From: Eudorina sp. 2006-703-Eu-15
Taxonomy: Eukaryota; Chlorophyta; Chlorophyceae; Chlamydomonadales; Volvocaceae
Direction: 5' to 3'
DNA: 64,000 nucleotides
Assembly: GCA_003117195.1 (NCBI GenBank)
Contig: BDSI01000009.1
Location: 992,001-1,056,000 of the forward strand
Under the pieces are notes generated by a model that saw only the letters and a program-made list of their open reading frames with translations, ran no database searches and was not told the origin of the DNA. The position numbers and the translations under genes are program-made. Of the stretch, positions 1-10,903 are shown piece after piece (the first letter of the stretch is position 1; every line of letters starts with the position of its first letter).

Positions 1-1333
1 GGCGGTTATTATCGAGTTTCCTTGCTGCTGTGGCTGAGCAAGACCTGACCCAATCTAACTTCCGGTTGATGCGGAATGGTCATTCGAACATCGGCTTTAT
101 ACCTAGTGAGCATTTTCGATAAGAGATTGCCAGTAGAGTTCAACCACCTATCTACAGTGGTGTGAAATTCCATAACAAATACAAAGAAAGTGTCATGCTG
201 CATACTAGTGATCTGATACCAAAGTTCGCTTGTCGGTTTGTCAAAATACACTTCAGCGTTGCAAGGCGCCTGATAGTGGCCGCCCCAGCGGAAGTAGTAT
301 TGCACACACCGAATGATTAAAGTCGTATCGAAGTCCATGCGGCTACTGCGATAGGCTGCATGGCTTGTGCTGCAACTTTCACTGATGGCGCGTTCCGGAA
401 CAAACACTGGTTCTAAAGAACCAGTGCTGCACCCTGGCCATGTGATGACAAGTGTTGCTTGGGACAGGGCCCACGTGGTAGTACAGGAAGCGGAACAGGG
501 CCAGAAGCCTCCGAAGTAACGTGCATACGGGTGGCTTCGCAGCGGCTCCCAACTCAGACGTCTGCGCACCCCGAGGCCCACGAAGTCGGGAACGTTGACG
601 TGATGCAACCCTATCCAACCATAGCACGCAAGAACTGATATGTGGCTGCGGTATACTTCAGACGGACAGGTCAGTTGCCAACACGTACCCAGCATGGTAC
701 CCAATAACCACTTGCTCTGATGATGATCGTCGAACAAGCCACATCCCCTTCCCAGGGCGCACTCCCAAGAAGGGAAACGGCAGAGATGTGCAAACGGTTC
801 TTCACGCCATAGCTCCGGCACTAGGACACCGGATATCGTCGTTGTACAGGGTTGTACACACAAATGCATCGCCGTACCGAGGGCATGCGTGTCTCCGCGC
901 TCGTGCGTGATGCCCGCTGCCCGGAGGCCAACCCTCCACCCCACCCCACCCCACCCCACCCCACCCCACCCCGCGTCACAACATCCGAGGGGCGGCAACT
1001 CCGCGACCTTGCCGCTTTCCTCCGTCGCATTACCCGTACAGCATTCGAGTTCGATAGCGTACGGTAATGCCGTACATGAGTGCTCTTCGAGCCTTACCAC
1101 GCCGTCGGAAACGTGCGTCACCAATAAACCTACCCACCCACCCACGATGCAGACCCGCCACACCGGCAGCCCTCACCCGCGTTGCCCCCCCGGTTGGGTC
1201 CTCCTCCACCAACATCAAACGGAGTACGAGGCGGGTGAGGACCGGGTCCGTCCGGATGGGTCCGTTCTGAGCTGTTCCCATGGAGTCCCGTCACCTCCAC
1301 CCGCTGACCCCAACACTGGCCCACACAGCCACC
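1..1333. other. Intergenic / 3' flank, no supported gene
   Basis: This stretch lies downstream of the stop codon of the minus-strand membrane-protein gene that ends at 1334. A 384-codon open frame runs on the minus strand, but it has no codon bias, domain or splice logic that I recognise. A short CCCCA tandem array lies at about 928-973. I see no RNA gene. Confidence 0.5.
928..973. repeat. (CCCCA)n pentanucleotide microsatellite
   Basis: About eight uninterrupted copies of a CCCCA unit are visible on the plus strand. Confidence 0.85.
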
Positions 1334-4300
1334 CTACCGCAGCCAATCCGGCCACGTCTCCTCCCCGTCCTCCTCCTCCGCCGCCGCCTCAGCGACGCCG
1401 GCCAAGTCGGACTCCACGACGCCCGCGGCAGCGGCGGCGGCAGCCGCGGTGCCGCCCTCGCCTGGCCCCCCCAGACCCGCCTCCCTCAGGACCCTGGACA
1501 TGGTCCGCCTCCACACACTCACCGGCCTCTGGGGCTCCCCCCCATCCCCACCATTCCCAGCCTCCTCCTCCCCGCCCCGGGGCGGCTGTTCCACTCCGCC
1601 CGCTGCCTCCACATCTTCACCAACCCCGCCGACGGCGCTGTCAGCGCCGTCAGTGCCGTCGCCGCTGGCTACGGCCCAGCGCGCGAAGGATCCCAGCCTG
1701 AGCCCTGACCCGCTGGAGCGGGGACCCCGCGACGACCTCAGCCGCTTGAGCTCCCGCTGCAGGTGCCGCAGCCGCTGCTGCTCTGGACTGACGGCGGCCG
1801 CGATTGCGGCGGCCGCCGCGGAGGAGAAGCGCGCGTTGCTGCCACCCGCCCCGCCGCCTCCGCTACCGCCACCGTCATCGGGAGCCGGCCCGCGCAACGG
1901 CGGCAGCGGGGCCGCCGCGCTAATCGTCGTCATTGCGGAGAAGACATTGCCACCGCCGCCGCCACCGCCGCCATCGGAATCCCGCACCTGCGCCTCCAGC
2001 TGCTTCCCTGCCGTGAAGCCGGGGGCGGGGCTTTGTAACGCTGTCGTGGTGGCGGATGCGGGGGTGGAGGAGGACTGTCGGGTGGCGCCGAGGGAGGCCT
2101 GGGTGGTCGTGGACATCGGGCGCCCAGCCGCCGCCGCCGCTGCCATCGCCACCGCCTTTCGCATCGCCCAGGCCGACATAGGACGCGGCTGCGGCCTCTC
2201 CATGTTGCTGAGGCCCTTGGCGCCGCCGGCAGCAGCAGCGGCAGCAGCAGCAAGGGCGGCGCTGGCGGGCGAGGCGGCGTTGGCGGCCTGGGCAACGGGC
2301 GCGGTGGCCTCCGCACGAAGGCCGCTTTCAGAGTTGCGAGGCTCCGCCATCTCTGTTGGGGGTGTTGGTGGCGGCGCCATCGTCCTCGCCGTCGTCGTCG
2401 TCGTCGTCAACGGGCCGCGCTGCCCCGGGCTCCCTTGATCCGTGGCTGCGTCAGCGCCACCGCCGCCTGGCTGTCGGACGCCCGGCGGCGACGGCGGCGG
2501 CGCTGCTGCCGCCGCCTGCCCCTTCACGCGGCCACCATCGGCGCCGCTGCCGCTCACATTGCGGCTCCGCGGCGGCAGCGCCGCCGCCGCCGCCGTCGCC
2601 GAGGGCGACACTTCGCCTGTGGCTGTTGCGGAGCCGCCGGGTGAAATGACGGGGGATCTCGTCGGTGTGTCACCGTAGCCGTCGCCGCCCCCGCCGCCGC
2701 CGCCGCCACCGCCGGCAGCAGCAGCAGTAGCAGCAGCAGCAGCAGCCGAGACGGTGGTGGGCATTGGCGCGCCGCGCGACAGAGGGCTGCGGCCGTTGCC
2801 AAAATGGCTGGAGGATGAGGCAACCAGGCGGCTGCGGGCCGCCGCCACCGACGGCGGCAGCGCTGACGGCGGAGATGACGGGCCCGGCGGCGCCAGCGGC
2901 AGCTCCCGCACGTGCACCGCCGACAGTGCAACGGCGGCGGTGACGGCGCCGCTCCCTTTCGTGCTGCCGCCGCCGCCGCCGCCGCCGCCACCCGGCAGCT
3001 CGTCGGCGTTGCCGAGGCTGGTGCGCTTGCCGTACCGACCCGGTGCCGTACTGATGACGGGACTGCTCACGCCGCGAGTCGCCGGCGTGGTGGTGCTGCT
3101 GGTGGCGGGCGGCTCGTCGTCATCGATGACCATCACTTCCGACAGGCGGTGTCCGATGGAGCGGCCCGTCGGAAAGACGCTGCCGCTCGACATCGCACCC
3201 GTGCTGCCGCTGCCGCCACCGCCACCGCCGCCACCCGCACCGCCGGCGGCTGCAAGCGCGACCACGCTGACCGCGCGGCCGCTGCTGGTGCGACCCATCG
3301 CATTGCGCCGCGACGCGCCCGCGTCACCCGACGGCGCCGCGGCCAGCAGGTTGCTGTACGACCTGTACGGCACATGCCGACAACCCGACATGCATCGTAA
3401 CGGCATTAGCACTGCCTGGCTTTTACCGTACGTACGGACGACATGGGGGTAACGGTTTAAACGGTTCGACCGACACCCGTTGCGGGTGCGTGCGGCGGAC
3501 AGCGCGGCAAGGCATACCGGGGGATTTCGACAGGCCCCAGGGCCGACGGACCATTGACAGGGCCTGCCCCGTTCCCTCCACCGAAGGAGCCTCCCCCGGC
3601 ACTACAGGAACCTAGGACGTCCATCAGCCCATCAGCCCACCTGGGCGCCTCCTCCATCTGCACATCCTGGTCCGCGCCAATGAAGCCCAACGCAGCGTGT
3701 ACGGACGACCTCGGCAACCCACGGGCCGGATGGCCCAGGCTGCTCGCCGTCGCCAGCGGCAGCGTCAGCGGCGCCCCGCCGCCGCCGCCGCCGCCGCCGC
3801 CCAGCAGCACCCCGCGCGCCGGCGGCGGAGCGCCGCCGCCGCCGCCAGGGCGCCCCGCCGCGGAAGGCGTCCCCGAAGCCCCACCACCACCACCATCATC
3901 CTCATCCTCATATCCGCCACCGCCGCCGTGCAGGTTTGACGACAGGCCCCGCGCCGGGCGGCGACGCGGCGGTGACGCCAGCGGCGAGGCGGGCCGCAGC
4001 AGGTGGGCCCCCCGGGGACTGCCTCTGAGGGGCGGCGAGTGGGCGTGCGGCTGCACCTCCGGGCTCAAGCCACCGGCGTACACAAAGCCTGTGATGCTGT
4101 TGCCCTGTGTGGGGGGCACGGAAGGAGAGGAGAGGAGCGGAAGGGGCTAATGCTTATCCGCCGTGAGTCCTCTGGAATGGTGGATATCGGTTTGGTTCGA
4201 TGGTTATCGGTCTGGTTTGGTGGTTATAGTTTGCGGATTTGCCTTCTTGAACTACCGCAGTGTAAGTGGGCACACGGCGTCTGGGGCGGGCGCAAGAAAT

Positions 4301-7300
4301 GAGAGGCACAGCACAGTACGAGTGTGCGCGCGCGTACGACATCGTCCGACATTCTGCCGTGCCGTACCGTGCCGAATCGCACCTTGCGCGTGGAGACCTG
4401 CGGCGAGAGGGGCGCGCGGGAGCGTCCCAGTACGACAGCGTCCACCAAGCCGCTGCCAGGGGCGCCGGCGCCGCCGCCGCCGCCGCTCCGCCGCTGCCGC
4501 CAGCCGCCCATGTCGCTGTGGCGCTTGCTCCGCGGCAGCCGCCGCTTCTCAATCACCACCAGGTCGTCGCCGCCCTCTTCAGCCTGAATGTGGAATCGGG
4601 TGACGCCGGCGCCCGGCGGGCGGTACGACGCATTCGTTGACGGCGTCGGACCCCTCGCGGGGTGAGGTTCGTGGAGCCATTCCCTGCGGTGCCCAAGCTC
4701 CGGTGTGCACACTCGCCTCCCCAAAGGCCTGTCACCCGGGGGGCACCCGCCACGGCCTCCTCCCTGGACCTCCTCTCCCCCGCTTCACTTTCCGAGAACC
4801 GCCGGCAGTTCCCCGCGAAGCGCCCTCGCCCTTCGCTGCGTCATCCCGGACCGACCCGTGGGTCTTAAACCCCCTCCCTTGACCGCCCGACCCACCCAGA
4901 GGTCCCCCAATCGTCCGCCACATGGCCGCACTCACCGGAATGGCGCTCGGGTAGGGCCCAGGTGGCAGCTGCCGTATCGAACGCTCGCCGGTCAGTGGCG
5001 AGACGAGGTCCCACGCCGCGACCGCCCGAGCTGTCCCGGGGTACGGCAGGCTACCCGGCGGCAGCGACGACGGACCGCCGGGGTCACCGATGCCGAGCAG
5101 GTCGTCGTTGTCGTACCTTTCACCGTACGGATCGCCGTACCCATCTTGACTGTCGCCGTCGCCGTCATCAGCCTCGTCCGCGTCATCGCCGCTGCCCGTC
5201 GCGCGACTCCCCCCCGGGCCGTCGGCGGGGGCGCCGGCGTCGCTCCCCCGGGGGCAGACGCTCTGTCGCTCCGACCCGTCTGCGGCGAAGGCAACGACCG
5301 CCGCCGGCGTCGGCTGGCTCGGACGCCGCTCGCGGCGGCGGCGGCGGGCCCCCTGCCGCGTCGCGGGCCCCAAAGCCGTCGACGACCCGACTGAGGACGC
5401 GCAGTGCGTGCTGCCGCCGTCGTCGCTGCCGCCGCCGTCGCCGCGGTCGTCGTCGTCGCCGACATCAACGTCGATGGCGTACCGCGACGCCACCGCACCG
5501 GAGGTGGTGTATCGGGACCGTGCCGCCGTACCCCTACGGCCGACCTGCGGGTCGGCCGTCATGGATGCGGCCGCCGTACTAGGTCGGGACTTGCGCGAAA
5601 ACACGCGTGCGAGGAGGCTACCGCCGCTGCTGCCGCCGCCGCTCTCAGCGCCGTCCGCCGACAGCCGGCTGCGGCCGCCGTCGCCGCCGCCGCCGCCGCT
5701 GCCGGCCGCGCAATTCGTTCCTACTGCGTCGGCGCTCGACGGCCTCCCGTCGGCCTCCGGATTCGGCAGCGCCACTTCGCTCAGTCGGTCGCTGCCGAGG
5801 GCGGGCGCGGTCGAGGTCCAGGCGCCCACCGCCGCCGGCGGCGTCGACGGGGACGATGGCGGCGCCGCGGCTGCGACGGGCGACGACGGCCGGGGGAATC
5901 CATCCACCGGAGAAGACACGCCCTGTGGCCCCGCCGCCGCCGCCGCCCCCGCCGCCGCCGCGCGGTTCTCGTCCAAAAGCCGCCGCAGCGCCGTCCAGCG
6001 AACCGTCGCCTGTTGTTGTTGCTGTTGTATGTGGTGCTGGGGGTGCTGCTGCAGGCTTGCGGTTCCAGCACGGGCGGAGCCGCCGGGAAACGAGGACGGC
6101 GGCGGCAGCGGCAGCGCCGGCAGATGCCCAGGCGGCCGTGGCGGCAGCGCCGCGGTCGTTGCGGGGGACGCCACCGAGGCAGGGGAGCCTGGAGGACTGC
6201 CCACGTCCGAGGTCAGCGACGCGGCGGCGCCAACGCTGCCCGGCGGCGCCGACGGCGATCCGACCAACGACCAGCCGCCGGCGGCGGGAGGGGCGTCGCC
6301 GCCGCCGGCGCCGCCGGCTGCCGCGTGGCTGCCCACATCTGAATTGGGTCCGTCCCGACGCGGCCGGCTGGGTGGCAGCAGCGGCAGCGTCGCCCGACTG
6401 GCGGACATTTGCAGAGGCGGCCGACTGGAGGCCGTACTGGCGCCGCTCCCAACCCCGCCAAAGCCGACGTTAACGCCGCCCGCTTCGCCACTCGCCGCGG
6501 CGGAGGGAGCAGTGGCAGCAGCGGCGGAGGCGGACAGCGCCGCTCTGGGTGACGTGTCGGTGTCCGCCGCCGCCGCCGCCGCTGCGTCGGCCTTACCCGC
6601 CGCCGCTGACATCGGCGACGGCAGCGACGCGCTCTTCGGCAGCTCCGCTGTTGACGCCGTGGCTCCTTCCGGCTGCTGCAGCTGCTGCTCGCCTTGCTGC
6701 TGTTCCTGCTGCGGCAACTGCTGCGCTTTCTGAGAGCCTTTCCCCACAGACGTCGCCGCCTCTTCGTCTTCCGCCACTACAAGAGAGTGGAAGCGCGAGG
6801 ACCGGTTGCCGCCCCGAGCAGCCTGCGGGACCCGTGGAGGGTTTGAGGATTGGGGGGGTTGGAGTGTTGGGGGGTTAGAAAGTTGGGGGGTTGGAGGGTT
6901 GGGGGGTTGAAGGTTGAAGGGGGTGGAGGGTTGGGGGGTGGAGGTTGAAGGGGGTGGGGGGTTGCAGGGTTGGAAGGTTGGAGCCATCGGTCAAGGAACG
7001 CGGGTCCGGCAGGGTCAGGATCAATCTTCAGGCGGCAAGCGGATGAAGACCAGCCGCCAATGCGCGGACCCCATTCCGGCCCTCTTGTCCTCGGACTGCC
7101 GGGACCCACCGGCAACCGCACACCCAGCCCCCGGAGCCCCCCCCCCCCCCCGAGCCCCATCACATCGGCTGGAACAGTGGTGGGTAGGCGGTAGGCAGGG
7201 TGGGGCTGCCCGCCCACGCTCTCGACAGGCACTGTGCTGCTGTCCGACCCCCTCCTCGCGTCGCACCTGCCGCGCCTGCCCCCCGCCCTCCTGACCCCGC

Positions 7301-9602
7301 GGCGCGGACTGGAACGCCCCCAGCAGCAGCACCAGCACCAGCAGCCCCACACCCGCCAGTGCCAGGGCGGCAGCCAGCGCCAAGGCAGGTGCGGGGAGGA
7401 GGCGCCCGCCCCCGCCTCCGAAGAAGCCGTCGCCCACCGCGCCTGGAGCTCGTGCTGAGCTCCCCACCGCCGCCAGCGCCGCCGCCGCCGCCGCGGCCAC
7501 CATGTCCGGGGTCGCGGTCCGTTGGGCAGCCTCGGAGGTGGAGGCCTCGGAGGCCTTGGAGGCTGTGCTGCTGCTGCTGCTGCTGGCGGTAGGGACAGCC
7601 AGGGAAGCAGCCAGGCGCCTCGCGGAGGTAGGGCCTGCTGCCACGGCTGGCGGTGTCCAGAGCGGCGGCGGCAGCGGGGGAGACGGCGGCGACCGCGCAG
7701 GCGGCGGCGGCGGCGCCGTCAGGTGCACTTGCACGCTGTCGACCGCCATCAGGACCTGCGAGCCCGTGGAGACAGCGAGGGTGCCGGCTGGAGCAAGGGA
7801 CGCTTCTGTGACGTGTCTGATTGGCAGTTGTTTCCAAAGGCGGGACGTCAGGCAACGACCGACTCTCGCCTTGGCGGTTGTACGGAGGCCTGGTACGACG
7901 AGCATATGTTCCCCGGCAAGCTCCCCGCAACTGCTGCATTGGAGCCCGGGGGCTTAGGGGCCCCGTCGGCCCCCGTTCTAGCCCCTCAACAGCCCGTACT
8001 CCCTGGGACGCTGGGAGTGTCTGCTCCCCCTGGATGTGGTTATGTGGTGTCGGTGTGTTCAGGTCTCAGGATTTACCCGATGGGTATGCGTGTGCAGAGG
8101 AGGATGCCGTCGGGCCCCCCGCCGGTGAATAACCCTAGGATTATGTTGCAACCGCCCGGGAGGCTGCAATGTGGGCCGGAACCACAGCCCAATCCATCGA
8201 CGTTGTAATGCACGGCACGCATGGTGTACGGCACCTGTTCCGGCGGGATCTCCATGCCGATCGCAATAGCCGCCCGCAGATCTGCCAGCAGCGCCTCCCG
8301 GACCTTTCCGCCGCCGACTGCTCCTCCGCGCTGCGCTGCCGCCGCCGCCGCCGCCGCCGCAGCGGCCTGCCTCCCCCACCCCGGACCCCGCCCATCGTCG
8401 CTGCGTGCACCGCTGCCGCCGCTCCCGCTGGCGCCATCACTGCCGCCACCATCACCGTCCAATGACACGTCATGCCCGTACACCACCCCGGAGTCGGGCA
8501 TCAACAACCTGGCTTCAAGTACGGCGCTGCGGGGGGGGAGGTACGGCAGCCCCGGCACGCACCCGGCACCGTGCAGCCCGGCGGCAGCGCTTGGCGGCAG
8601 CGCCGCCAGCGCAGCGAGGGCAGCCCGTACGGCATCCTCGTCCACGGCGGGCCCCAGCCGCAGCGTCGTCTCCCACACGAGTGCTTCACCCCGGGGGCTG
8701 CACCCCGGGGGCACCGCCGGGCCATCCGCCCGCGGCTGCACGCGCCGCCCCGGACCCTGCGCTTGCTGCTGCGGCGGCTCTTGCTGCGGCCGCCGCTCTT
8801 GCTCCCGAGGTTGCTGCTGCGGCTGCTCCTCCGGTTGCGGCAGCTCAGGTGTACGAACCACGCACGTCACGCCCACGTCCGAGGCGTTGAGCTCCAGGGC
8901 TGCGGCCACAGCAGCCCGGAACTGGTCCTGGCCTCGCGCGGCGGTGCTGCAGCTGATGGCGGAGCCGGCGGCTGCCACGGCGACGACGACCGGGACGCGA
9001 ACCCGTGTGGCAAGCACCTTGAGCGATAGGAGGCACACACGGAGAGGGAAGGGAGAGGTAGACACAGGAACGGTGACCAGGGGAAAGGGGCGGGGCAGTG
9101 AAGGGAGCTTTCACAGCGCATGACGTCAACTTGGGCCCGGATGTTGCAAGGTTGCGGATGACGTCCGTCGCCGTAAATGTCACCGGCATGGCGACCGGGA
9201 AGGTCAAACGTTCGAAACGTTCGTGCTCACCGAGACGACCGCAGTCGTAGCCCGCGTGGTCGTCTGCAGGGCTTTAGTGATAGCCCTGATCCGCGGATCT
9301 CCGTGCGCCAGTGCGGGAGTCAACGTAAACGTTGCGCGGAAGCGAACTTGCGCTGTTGGCAGCCCCGCCGCATGCGACCGACGGTTGACATACACCGCCC
9401 CTTCGATGCCATGAGTAGGATGCTCAGCGTCAAATTGATCTGACTGTGCGCGAAACTCCGGCACCGGTGGTTTCAGGTGCGGCTGCTCGCCAGCATTATC
9501 CCGACGGTTACCCGACAGCTGCTGGGACGTGGCGCACACGTTTGTGTGAGCCCATGTCAAGGTTACAATAATAAATATTCGGCATAGAGCATTCACGAAC
9601 AT
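1334..9602 (-). CDS. Large predicted type I membrane protein with low-complexity cytoplasmic tail (7 exons, ~2,227 aa)
   Basis: Proposed exons (minus strand): 9602-9231, 9017-8077, 7933-7267, 6822-4936, 4583-4383, 4104-3518, 3362-1334; all phases close. The end of exon 5 could instead be 4398. The start is chosen for the signal peptide MFVNALCRIFIIVTLTWA. The ectodomain (about residues 25-610) has repeated stretches of the form 'hydrophobic strand - FRAAVAAAL - V.V', resembling SEA-like modules of algal surface proteins, plus scattered Cys. It then passes through a Pro/Ser-rich stem. One transmembrane helix lies at about residues 613-640 (ALALAGVGLLVLVLLLG). About 1,590 mostly Ala/Gly/Ser/Pro/Gln residues follow, with no catalytic domain that I can see. 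Two tail segments share an R-P-[MV]-S-[AV]-W motif. A sensor, adhesion or scaffold role is inference. The family is not recognised. Confidence 0.72.
6840..6990. repeat. Intronic G-rich minisatellite (GGTTGGAGGGTTGGGG-type units)
   Basis: Variants of GGTTGGAGGGTTGGGGGGTT run in tandem across the intron between exons 3 and 4 of the membrane-protein gene. On the transcribed strand they form a CCAACCCTCCAACCCC pyrimidine-rich tract next to the acceptor at 6823, so they may double as the polypyrimidine tract. Confidence 0.8.
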
Positions 9603-10903
9603 GGCAAGATAATGCTTTTGAATTTAGCAACAAAGCAGTACCCAGTCTCCATTGCAACGCCATCGGAGCTAGTAGTTTTTATGAATACGGACATGTGTAA
9701 GTTTATTGCATGCAAGAAATGCGCAAAAGTAATTCGTCCATCTCGTCACAATGTACGAACTATGTCGGTCGGCAACTGGTTGGCACCAAGAGTTATCTCC
9801 GGTGTCTGAGTTTCATATGGTATAGTCGCATTTCAAGTCCCCATCAAAATTCGTCGGGGCTTTGCAGAATCACCCTGGATGGCTTCCTGTTCTGCACGTA
9901 CCAGTCGATGGTGTCAATCAGGTACCTCTTGTAATAGCCCTGGGCTGTTGCACGCAAGCTGGCAGACATCCCATCCTCAGCACCAGGCTGATTAGCGCAA
10001 GCCGTGTAGCTGTGAAATCGGGAACGGATCGCGGTCTCACAAATGCTGTACCCTGTACGACAAACGTCGACAATTTCTTGTCGGGGTTGCACCTCGCGAC
10101 TGCCAAATTGTAGTCCCCTGCGCATTCGGGCTGCCGAGGAAAGGTCTTCATCACATGGGCATCGCATCGCAGCTCTGCAGTGAGCAGTGAGAGGCGCGAA
10201 CTAATGGGGCCGCTATGCGGGTGGGATGGGATGCATTCGACTGCGGGCAGCACACGCGTCATCAACACGCTCGTTAGGTGGGACCCATTGTACCCTACCG
10301 TAACTTCGGGTTACTGCAAAACAACGTAACCACATCATCCGCGGCACGCTTTTGGATTTGACCGTAGCCAGCCGCGGTGGCTCCCCATGCTCCATCACGC
10401 CATCCACGCCCTGCCGTCCTGCTACAGCTGGAATGAATTTCCTCAAGCAGCCCAGTCGAGCACGTGGGGTTCATGCACTGCCACATGCCCGCATAGCTGG
10501 CCCACTGCCCTGCTCCAGCTGTGTGAGGCACCATCGCCGACTTGCCTCCCGACCACATGGGCGCACCCCGCCACCCCTTGATGACAGGTCCGGAGTGCAG
10601 ACTCCCGGCACCTTGATAACCTGGTAGGCGGACACTCCGGCAGCCTCCGCCGCCCTCCCCGTTGCTCCCCCGACTTGTGACCTGCGGCCCCCCGCACGGC
10701 CCCCTCGTCCGCCAATCTATCCCAGCGCTGAAAGAAGCGGCCCCCCTGGCACGCCCCACCCAGCCGCATGCATGACGCCTTGCGGCGTGCACGACACCGA
10801 CAACGCTGCGCACTGTCGTCGCCCAGCGCTGCGGCCGTTTCGCCAAAAGCACGACATGCACGCTCGGCACTGCCACCCACTCCACGTCTCCACCCTGACC
10901 AGG
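9603..10903. other. Intergenic: GT47 3' flank and upstream region of the membrane-protein gene
   Basis: The two flanking genes run in the same direction (minus). I see no conserved coding signal, tRNA or clear TATA box. Base composition is lower in GC at 9540-9950 than in the coding exons, as expected for intergenic DNA. Confidence 0.5.

Noticed and set aside
9..1163. 384-codon open frame on the minus strand
   Set aside because: It crosses a CCCCA microsatellite, has no domain or volvocine codon bias, and lies past the stop of a well-supported gene. Length alone is weak evidence in GC-rich DNA.
1449..6733. Long plus-strand open frames rich in Arg, Ala and Pro opposite the membrane-protein gene
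   Set aside because: They are antisense shadows of GC-rich low-complexity exons. The minus-strand model has splice borders in phase and a signal peptide and TM helix; the shadows have none.
9180..9232. Frame continuing from the first exon of the membrane-protein gene into TFPVAMPVTFTATDV
   Set aside because: It needs a one-base shift. A good GTGAGC donor at 9230 and acceptor at 9018 join in phase and skip it, so I treat it as intron. It could be an alternative exon.
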